A model generated the notes under the pieces. That model saw nothing but the letters and a program-made list of their open reading frames with translations, made no database searches and was not told where the DNA came from. From Mimachlamys varia (taxonomy: Eukaryota; Mollusca; Bivalvia; Pectinida; Pectinidae), in assembly GCA_947623455.1 (NCBI GenBank), contig OX392529.1:2480001-2544000 (forward strand): a DNA stretch of 64,000 nucleotides. Direction: 5' to 3'. A program made the translations under genes and the position numbers. Positions 51,801-63,800 of the stretch are shown in pieces (position 1 is the first letter of the stretch; each line of letters opens with the position of its first letter).

Positions 51801-54800
51801 AAGAGGTAGCGGGGGGGTATTAGTCAGCCATCGGCTTACAGTTCTAGTTCACAGCAGGTAAGTGTGACTGTACACGGGTCCACCCCATGTTTAGAGGTTA
51901 TTCACAGCAGGTAAGTGTGACTGTACACGGGTCCACCCCATGTTTAGAGGTTATTCACAGCAGGTAAGTGTGACTGTACACGGGTCCACCCCATGTTTAG
52001 GGGTTATTCACAGCAGGTAAGTGTGACTGTACATGGGTCCACCCCATGTTTAGAGGTTATTCACAGCAGGTAAGTGTGACTGTACACGGGTCCACCCCAT
52101 GTTTAGGGGTTATTCACAGCAGGTAAGTGTGACTGTACATTGGTCCATCTCATGTTTAGAGGTCATTCACAGCAGGTAAGTGTGACTGTACACGGGTCCA
52201 CCCCATGTTTAGAGGTTATTCACAGCAGGTAAGTGTGACTGTACATTGGTCCATCTCATGTTTAGAGGTTATTCACAGCAGGTAAGTGTGACTGTACATT
52301 GGTCAACCCCATGTTTAGGGGTTATTCACAGCAGGTAAGTGTAACTGTACATTGGTCCATCTCATGTTTAGAGGTTATTCACAGCAGGTAAGTGTGACTG
52401 TACACGGGTCCACTCCATGTTTAGGGGTTATTCACAGCAGGTAAGTGTGACTGTACACGGGTCCACCCCATGTTTAGAGGTTATTCACAGCAGGTAAGTG
52501 TGACTGTACACGGGTCCATCTCATGTTTAGAGGTTATTCACAGCAGGTAAGTGTGACTGTACACAGGTCCACCCCATGTTTAGGGGTTATTCACAGCAGG
52601 TAAGTGTGACTGTACACAGGTCCACCCCATGTTTAGGGGTTATTCACAGCAGGTAAGTGTGACTGTACATTGGTCCATCTCATGTTTAGAGGTTATTCAC
52701 AGCAGGTAAGTGTGACTGTACATGGGTCCACCCCATGTTTAGAGGTTATTCACAGCAGGTAAGTGTGACTGTACACGGGTCCACCCCATGTTTAGAGGTT
52801 ATTCACAGCAGGTAAGTGTGACTGTACATTGGTCCATCTCATGTTTAGAGGTTATTCACAGTAGGTAAGTGTGACTGTACATTGGTCCACCCCATGTTTA
52901 GAGGTTATTCACAGCAGGTAAGTGTGACTGTACATGGGTCCACCCCATGTTTAGAGGTTATTCACAGCAGGTAAGTGTGACTGTACACGGGTCCACCCCA
53001 TGTTTAGAGGTTATTCACAGCAGGTAAGTGTGACTGTACATTGGTCCATCTCATGTTTAGAGGTTATTCACAGTAGGTAAGTGTGACTGTACATTGGTCC
53101 ACCCCATGTTTAGAGGTTATTCACAGCAGGTAAGTGTGACTGTACACGGGTCCACCCCATGTTTAGAGGTTATTCACAGCAGGTAAGTGTAACTGTACAC
53201 GGGTCCACCCCATGTTTAGGGGTTATTCACAGCAGGTAAGTGTGACTGAACATTGGTCCACCCCATGTTTATAGGTTATTCACAGCAGGTAAGTGTGACT
53301 GTACACAGGTCCACCCCATGTTTAGAGGTTATTCACAGTAGGTAAGTGTGACTGTACATTGGTCCATCTCATGTTTAGAGGTTATTCACAGCAGGTAAGT
53401 GTGACTGTACACGGGTCCACCCCATGTTTAGAGGTTATTCACAGCAGGTAAGTGTAACTGTACACGGGTCCACCCCATGTTTAGGGGTTATTCACAGCAG
53501 GTAAGTGTGACTGAACATTGGTCCACCCCATGTTTAGAGGTTATTCACAGCAGGTAAGTGTGACTGTACACGGGTCCACCCCATGTTTAGGGGTTATTCA
53601 CAGCAGGTAAGTGTGACTGAACATTGGTCCATCTCATGTTTAGGGGTTATTCACAGCAGGTAAGTGTGACTGTACACGGGTCCATCTCATGTTTAGAGGT
53701 TATTCACAGCAGGTAAGTGTGACTGAACATTGGTCCACCCCATGTTTATAGGTTATTCACAGCAGGTAAGTGTGACTGTACACAGGTCCACCCCATGTTT
53801 AGAGGTTATTCACAGCAGGTAAGTGTGACTGTACATTGGTCCACCCCATGTTTAGAGGTTATTCACAGCAGGTAAGTGTGACTGTACACGGGTCCACCCC
53901 ATGTTTAGAGGTCATTCACAGCAGGTAAGTGTGACTGTACATTGGTCCATCTCATGTTTAGAGGTCATTCACAGCAGGTAAGTGTGACTGTACACGGGTC
54001 CATCTCATGTTTAGAGGTTATTCACAGCAGGTAAGTGTGACTGTACACGGGTCCACCCCATGTTTAGAGGTTATTCACAGCAGGTAAGTGTGACTGTACA
54101 CGGGTCCATCTCATGTTTAGAGGTCATTCACAGCAGGTAAGTGTGACTGTACACGGGTCCATCTCATGTTTAGAGGTCATTCACAGCAGGTAAGTGTGAC
54201 TGTACATTGGTCCATCTCATGTTTAGAGGTCATTCACAGCAGGTAAGTGTGACTGTACACAGGTCCACCCCATGTTTAGAGGTCATTCACAGCAGGTAAG
54301 TGTGACTGTACACGGGTCCATCTCATGTTTAGAGGTCATTCACAGCAGGTAAGTGTGACTGTACACGGGTCCACCCCATGTTTAGAGGTCATTCACAGCA
54401 GGTAAGTGTGACTGTACATTGGTCCATCTCATGTTTAGAGGTCATTCACAGCAGGTAAGTGTGACTGTACACGGGTCCACCCCATGTTTAGAGGTCATTC
54501 ACAGCAGGTAAGTGTGACTGTACACGGGTCCATCTCATGTTTAGGGGTCATTCACAGCAGGTAAGTGTGACTGTACACGGGTCCATCTCATGTTTAGGGG
54601 TTATTCACAGCAGGTAAGTGTGACTGTACACGGGTCCACCCCATGTTTAGGGGTTATTTACAGCAGGTAAGTGTGACTGTACATTGGTCCATCTCATGTT
54701 TAGAGGTTATTCACAGCAGGTAAGTGTGACTGTACACGGGTCCACTCCATGTTTAGAGGTTATTCACAGCAGGTAAGTGTGACTGAACATTGGTCCACCC

Positions 54801-57800
54801 CATGTTTAGGGGTTATTCACAGCAGGTAAGTGTGACTGTACATTGGTCCATCTCATGTTTAGAGGTTATTCACAGCAGGTAAGTGTGACTGTACACGGGT
54901 CCACTCCATGTTTAGAGGTTATTCACAGCAGGTAAGTGTGACTGAACATTGGTCCACCCCATGTTTAGAGGTTATTCACAGCAGGTAAGTGTAACTGTAC
55001 ACGGGTCCACCCCATGTTTCGAGGTTATTCACAGCAGGTAAGTGTGACTGTACATTGGTCCATCTCATGTTTAGAGGTTATTCACAGCAGGTAAGTGTGA
55101 CTGTACATTGGTCCACCCCATGTTTAGGGGTTATTCACAGCAGGTAAGTGTGACTGTACACGGGTCCACTCCATGTTTAGAGGTTATTCACAGCAGGTAA
55201 GTGTGACTGAACATTGGTCCACCCCATGTTTAGGGGTTATTCACAGCAGGTAAGTGTGACTGTACACGGGTCCATCTCATGTTTAGGGGTTATTCACAGC
55301 AGGTAAGTGTGACTGTACACGGGTCCACTCCATGTTTAGAGGTTATTCACAGCAGGTAAGTGTGACTGTACACTGACATTTTATTTGTGAAAGAATAAAA
55401 AGAAAAATCAACAAAAAATAGGGAAACCTTCTTTGGACAAAGACGGATAGTCTTTGATACAACTGTAAAAGAGACAATTTGAAGCAAAAAGCACAAACAA
55501 CCCCGGAAGCACCTTTAAAGCTTAGAAAACTTCTAATGTATTTATACCGCCACCCACACCCACCTGTAAAAAATATGACTCACTGCTTTTTAATATCACA
55601 TTATCAATGTATCTATTGAAAGGATGCTCAAGAGTTTCTCCGATGTTTCATGGATGAGCTGCATGAAGAACTGAAGCAGCCTCTTCCCAGTGACTCTGAT
55701 GAAAATGACGATGATTCCGATGACAAAAATGGTGATGAGCCACACAAGTTTATAGCTTCACACGATCGTCAGTTGTCTATGGATTCTACGAGCAGCAGCC
55801 AATCAGAAGACTTCTACGAGACATGTGACTCTGGTTTGAGCAGTGAGCGGTGCTCAGCAGATGTAACAATAAATGGTGAGGATGGTGAAGTTGTACAAAA
55901 TACAGAGAACTCCACCCACAAAACAGACTCGCACTCTAGGGTGAGTGGGGGCAAAACGTACGCTCGACTTCGGCAGAACGAGGATAAGGGAGGTAAAGCT
56001 CTCAAGGAGGACTCTGTGGTGGCAAGTAAACATTTAAAGGAGACTGTCAACCAGATGTCGAAACGGACAGGTAGCACCGTGACGATTAACAGCACCACCT
56101 GTACGGAGGACAGTGGTCGTCCTGACGACATACCTTCCGACGGCGAATCAAATCAGAGTAGAGTTCGCTCAAAGTCTAGCCCACGGTTCAAACGAGCGTC
56201 AGAAAGCACAGAGGCATGTAGTGCCATGTCCAGAAACAGTTACTCCACCAAAACCAATGTGAATAAGAAAGGTAACATATCACTATCCAACGTAACATTT
56301 CTGTATACTTTCTAGTTATCCAACATTACATTTCTGTCAATTTTCTAGTTGTTATGTTAGATAACTAGAAAGTATACAGAAATGTTACGTTGGATAACTA
56401 GAAAGTATACAGAAATGTTATGCTAGATAACTAGAAAGTTGACAGTAATGTTATGTAGGACAACTAGAAAATTGACATATTTTTATGTTATATTATGTTA
56501 TGAATTCTCACATCTTTAAAGCTGACAATGCAACTTAAAAAGCTTTCAATTAATATTTTTTAAAAATTTGATTTTTTTTTCTGGTTTCGAGATCGTCCCT
56601 ATCTGTTCCGACCATCGTTTCTAAGGAATTGCCGACATTTTAGTTTTGCCATTGCTTGGTAACGAGTATGGGTCCCGTTGGGTATATAAAGGTCATAGCC
56701 TGTAAAACCGGTTTTTAAAGTACTCCTGACCGTCACAACATTCAGTGCTCCGCGCACTCGGCAACCGCTGTCAAAAATGAAACGCACTCACCTGTAGACT
56801 TTGAACCACAATACTGCCATGCTGGTTGTTACTAATAACACATTCTTGAAATTGCGTATCCGAAATAAAAGGTATGTCACTGAAAATACTTCCATAAATC
56901 AAATAGGTCCTATATATCGCCAACTTTCACGTGCATATTATATAGTCGCATCCATGTACAAACTCTTAGTCTTGGTCAAGTAGACGCTTGACAAGCAAAC
57001 ATGTGTAAAACACGGCACACCCGGATGTGTAGTCAACAATGTGAAATTATATAGTTGAACCATTCTCATGGACTTATTTGGAATTATTATGGTTTCTACG
57101 CTGGATGTTAGTACTAGTTGGATATCAAAAAGGTAGGCATAAGCGTTAATTAGCCATTTGTTTGTTTCACTTGCAACATATATTACATAAAGTTGTGTTG
57201 TGTTATTTTGTTGTAAGTTTCATGGGGATATGGATGTTTTTATTACAATTTCATTTCACATTCATTATATATCTTTCCAATATCCATATCCATATTCGTA
57301 AAAAAACACACGAAAACGAGCCGTGACATAATGTGTACAGACTATCTGTACCTGTAAAAGACGTGCTACATCGAGAGGGCAGTGTCGGAATGAAACTGGT
57401 TTTGCAACTATTGGTGCTTTTATACCCAAGGGTGTCTATACACGTTACCAAGCAAGGGTAAATAAAAAATGTCTGCCACTTCCTTGGTTACGAAAACCGG
57501 AAGACACATGGTCAATGTAGGGAACATCTCAGAAGTTTTCTGAGTAATCACAATCTGAATATTTTTTTTCAAATCTCAATTGAAAGCTTTTTAACTTGTA
57601 CTCTCAGCTTTAAGTATCAATTATCTACTACTGATGATAGTCTACTATTGATGTCAGTCAGATAGAATTCTCACATCCTTAAGTATTAATTATCTACTGC
57701 TGATGATAGTCTACTATTGATGTCAGTCAAGTAGAATTCTCACATCCTAAGTATCAATTATCTACTGCTGATGATAGTCTACTATTGATGTCAGTCAGAT

Positions 57801-60800
57801 AGAATTCTCACATCCTAAGTATCAATTATCTACTGCTGATGATAGTCTACTATTGATGTCAGTCAGATAGAATTCTCACATCCTTAATATCAATTATCTA
57901 CTGCTGATGATAGTCTACTATTGATGTCAGTCAGATAGAATTCTCACATCCTTAAGTATCAATTATCTACTGCTGATGATAGTCTACTATTGATGTCAGT
58001 CAGATAGAATTCTCACATCCTTAATATCAATTATCTACTGCTGATGATAGTCTACTATTGATGTCAGTCAGATAGAATTCTCACATCCTAAGTATCAATT
58101 ATCTACTGCTGATGATAGTCTACTATTGATGTCAGTCAGATAGAATTCTCACATCCTTAAGTATCAATTATCTACTGCTGATGATAGTCTACTATTTCAC
58201 CTTTGTTAGTCTTCGTCTTATTTACAAACAATGACAAATAAATACTGTAAAAATGGAATTGGTCCCGGTGTGGAGATTGTCGCTGGCATTAAATATCCAC
58301 TAATATATCCACATGTGAACATATTTAACACCACATAATATCCACTAATATATCTACACACAAACATATTTAACACTACTTAATATCCACTTATATATCT
58401 GCACGCGAATATATTTAACACCACTTAATATCCACTTATATATCTGCACGCGAATATATTTAACACCACTTAATATCCACTTATATATCTGCACGCGAAT
58501 ATATTTAACACCACTTAATATCCACTTATATATCTGCACGCGAATATATTTAACACCACTTAATATCCACTTATATATCTGCACGCGAATATATTTAACA
58601 CCACTTAATATCCACTTATATATCTGCACGCGAATATATTTAACACCACTTAATATCCACTTATATATCTGCACGCGAATATATTTAACACCACTTAATA
58701 TCCACTTATATATCTGCACGCGAACATATTTAACACTACTTAATATCCACTTATATATCTGCACGCGAATATATTTAACACCACTTAATATCCACTTATA
58801 TATCTGCACGCGAATATATTTAACACCACTTAATATCCACTTATATATCTGCACGCGAACATATTTAACACCACTTAATATCCACTTATATATCTGCACA
58901 CGATATATATTTAACACCACTTAATATCCACTTATATATCTGCACGCGAATATATTTAACACCACTTAATATCCACTAATATATCTACACACAAATATAT
59001 TTAACACCACATAATATCCACTTATATATCTACACACAAATATATTTAACACCACTTAATATCCACTAATATATCTACACACAAATATATTTAACACCAC
59101 TTAATATCCACTAATATATCTACACACAAATATATTTAACACCACTTAATATCCACTAATATATCTACACACAAATATATTTAACACCACATAATATCCA
59201 CTTATATATCTACACACAAATATATTTAACACCACTTAATATCCACTAATATATCTACACACAAATATATTTAACACCACTTAATATCCACTAATATATC
59301 TACACACAAATATATTTAACACCACATGATATCCACTTATATATCTACACACAAATATATTTAACACCACTTAATATCCACTAATATATCTACACACAAA
59401 TATATTTAACACCACTTAATATCCACTTATATATCTGCACGCGAATATATTTAACACCACTTAATATCCACTAATATATCTACACACAAATATATTTAAC
59501 ACCACTTAATATCCACTTATATATCTGCACGCGAACATATTTAACACCACTTAATATCCACTTATATATCTGCACGCGAACATATTTAACACTACTTAAT
59601 ATCCACTTATATATCTACACGCGAACATATTTAACACCACATAATATCCACTAATATACTGAAACGAAAAAGAAACGCAACATGGAAAATTGTGATTAAT
59701 TTTGTATTAAATATACATATCTGTATAAAAATCGCCGATATAAACATGCAACCTGCCTAACACCCATACCAATCTTCAAAATCACCCAAGTGTGACTAGA
59801 GACCTATGCACTTCCGGCGCGGTAAAAACATCAAAAACCGTGCCTGTACAAACATATGCGTTCTTTTTTCATTCAAACCAGTATCAATTCATCACTAACA
59901 TTGAGCCACATCATCGCCAATACTTTTGCAAACAATAATTCCTTTTACAATTATGCCACGGTTATCAAAGGTTGATAGAGGACGTGCTATAGCGATGCTT
60001 CTGGCAGGGAACACGCAACTTCACGTCGCTCGACAATTCAGAGTTCACAAATCGACTATTAGTCGATTAGTTTCACGTCTTAACGCAACAGGAAGAGTCG
60101 ATGACCAGCCGAGATCAGGACGTCCACGTGTAACGTCGCGACGTCAAGACCGGGTTCTTAGGTTGGCACACCTGCGTAACAAGAGATTAACGGCCGCTGA
60201 AACGGCAAGGAATACGATTGGTAATCATAACCGTCGAATTCATCCCCAAACAGTGATCAACAGACTGCGTGAGGCTAATTTGCGTGCAAGGCGACAGTAC
60301 GTTGGTTTACCACTAACACCGCAACGTCGAGCACGTCGTATGCAATGGGCAACGGCACATATGCCCAGACGTTTTCTATGAGACGTTGGAGGTCTATGCT
60401 CTTCACTGATGAATCTCGATTCACGTTATTTCGAGCAGATGGCCGTCAACGTGTGTACCGGCGTCGAGGCGAACGTTTTGCTGACGCCTGTGTTTTGGAA
60501 CACGACCGATTTGGGGGTGGATCAGTTATGGTTTGGGCGGGAATCTCCCATGGTTTGAAGAAGCCTTTGGTGATAGTCAATGGGAATTTAACGGCCGTAC
60601 GCTATCGGGATGAGATCCTTAGGCCCCATGTTGTGCCGTTTGTTAGGCAGCATCATCTAACCTTTCAGCAAGATAACGCGAGACCACACGTTGCAAGAGT
60701 CTGTAGAGACTTTCTTGCGACACAGAACATTGCTCCTATAGATTGGCCTCCATATAGCCCCGACCTGTCCCCAATCGAGCATTTATGGGATGAATTAGAC

Positions 60801-63800
60801 AGAAGAATTCGAAATCGCCGTAACCCCCCAAATACCCTCCCTCAGTTAGCAAATGCACTCGTCCAAGAATGGAATAACATTCCAATACGGAAAGTCAATG
60901 CCCTGATGAACTCAATGCAACAAAGAATTAGAGATGTGATAACTGTTCGAGGAGGACACACACGATATTAGGGCACGGTTTCAAAACTGCTGCCATTTCA
61001 ACTTGGATTCACGTAGGGTACTACCAATCATGACCTTCTAGCAAAGTGACCTGTTCTTAAAAATCTCTAAATATTGAATAAGGATGTTACATCAATATTC
61101 AATATTAACTATTACATATGAAATTTAAACATAATGCTCACAATTATTATTTTATTAAACCTACAATTTGAAGTTGCATTTCTTTTTCGTTTCAGTATAT
61201 ATCTACATGCGAACATAATTATTTAACACCACATAATATCTACTAATATATATACACGCGAACATATTTAACACTACTTAATATCCACTAATATATCTGC
61301 ACGCGAACATATTTAACACCACATAATATCCACTAATATATCTACACGCGAACATATTTAACACCACATAATATCCACTAATATATCTACACACAAACAT
61401 ATTTAACACTACTTAATATCCACTAATATGTCTACAAGCGAACATATTTAACACTACTTAATATCCACTAATATATCTACACGCGAACATATTTAACACC
61501 ACATAATATCCACTAATATATCTACATGCGAACATATTTAACACCACATAATATCCACTAATATATCTACACGCGAACATATTTAACACCACATAATATC
61601 CACTAATATATCTACACACAAACATATTTAACACTACTTAATATCCACTAATATGTCTACACGCGAACATATTTAACACCACATAATATCCACTAATATA
61701 TCTGCACGCGAACATATTTAACACCACATGATATCCACTAATATATCTGCATGTGAACATATTTAACACCACATAATATCCACTAATATATCTACACACA
61801 AACATATTTAACACTACTTAATATCCACTAATATATCTGCACGCGAACATATTTAACACCACATAATATCCACTAATATATCTACACACAAACATATTTA
61901 ACACTACTTAATATCCACTAATATATCTACACGCGAACATATTTAACACCACATAATATCCACTAATATATCCACACGCGAACATATTTAACACCACATA
62001 ATATCCACTAATATATCTGCACGCGAACATATTTAACACTACTTAATATCCACTAATATATCTGCATGCGAACATATTTAACACCACATAATATCCACTT
62101 ATATATCTACATGCGAACATATTTAACACTACTTAATATCCACTAATATATCTGCACGCGAACATATTTAACACCACATAATATCAATGCAGCTTAATAA
62201 TAGTATTAAAGATACACAGTTCAAAAAAAGCATGACTGACAGTGTGAAAATGTTCACACCACAAGCAGTTTGGAGGCTGGCTAAGTGAAAAATTGCACAT
62301 GGGAAAATATTGCCTTACAGTAGTTACCATGACAATAGTTGTTATAGCAACAACTAAGGAAGTAAACAATGTGTTTCCTATCTCTGATGTATATTTTGCT
62401 CTGTTTTCAGGCAAGCAGAAAAATGTCCAGTATCAGTCTGTGATCTCAGACATTTTTGATGGAAAGATCCTCAGCTCAGTGCAGTGCTTAACTTGTGAAC
62501 GGGTAAGATTTTTAGCCAACCATCATCAGATATTGGTGGGTTTATTGGCCAACCATCATCAGATATTGGTGGGTTTATTGGCCAACCATCATCAGATATT
62601 GGTGGGTTTATTGGCCAACCATCATCAGATATTGGTGGGTTTATTTATTGGCCAACCATCATCAGATATTGGTGGGTTTATTGGCCAACCATCGTCAGAC
62701 ATTGGTGGGTTTATTGGCCAACCATCATCAGATATTGGTTGGTTTATTAGCCAACCATCATCAGATATTGGTGGGTTTATTGGCCAACCATCATCAGATA
62801 TTGGTGGGTTTATTGGCCAACCATCATCAGATATTGGTGGGTTTATTGGCCGACCATCATAAGATATTGGTGGGTTTATTTATTGGCCAACCATCATCAG
62901 ATATTGGTGGGTTTATTGGCCAACCATCGTCAGGCATTGGTGGGTTTATTGGCCAACCATCATCAGATATTGGTTGGTTATTAGCCAACCATCATCAGAT
63001 ATTGGTGGGTTTATTGGCCAACCATCATCAGATTTTGGTGGGTTTATTAGCCAACCATCATCAGATTTTGGTGGGTTTATTCCAAGTTCCCTCTGTCCAG
63101 GGTCTGTTGTCTGTGGTCCGCCCATGTTCTGTCCTTAAACAATTTTTGTTATCGCAATTTCATTTATAGATTCCCGTTGGTTCCTAGCAGTGGAAGTCCA
63201 TTTAGGGACAGATTAAAAAAACAGTATGGCCGACATGCGGCCATCTTGGATTTGAAAGTAATAGTGACAAAAAAGTGTGTTAACACTATGACAAGTACTG
63301 GATTGATCCATCTGAAATCTCATATGTAGGTTCCCCTTGGTCCATAGTTGCATATTGTTCATTGTCCAATAGGCAGCCATATTGGTATTTGATAGTAGTA
63401 GTATTTTATTGCTATTTATTGAGTATTTTTCTGAGGAAGGTGCTCCTTGGCCCTTATGTACACAGCAGTAGATATTAACTATGTTTGTGTTGGCAGGTGT
63501 CGACAACTAAAGAGACCTTCCAGGACCTGTCGCTGCCCATCCCAGGAAAGGACCACCTAAATATGATCCACCACAGTGCTCAGGGGGGTCCCCCGAAGGG
63601 TGGGGCCTGTGGGGAGGTACATCAGGGCTGGTTCTCATTCATGTTCTCTTGGATGAAAAGGTGGGTTTATTGTAGTTATGATTGAAATACATCTTAATAT
63701 CCAGGAATGGCAAAATTAAATGTTTTACTCAGCGAGACAGCTACTCAGAATTGGCTACTATCCAACATTAGCTATTTTTGTACAAAGAAGTAGCTGTATC

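Noticed and set aside
59926..59952. A start at 59926 for the transposase
   Set aside because: The triplet there is TTG. The first ATG at 59953 gives the typical Tc1 N-terminus [10 protein letters not shown].
62293..63169. Frames of 173-189 codons with [11 protein letters not shown] repeats in USP intron 9
   Set aside because: The 33-bp array is a multiple of three. Only 62411-62502 is coding, as shown by splice sites and similarity.
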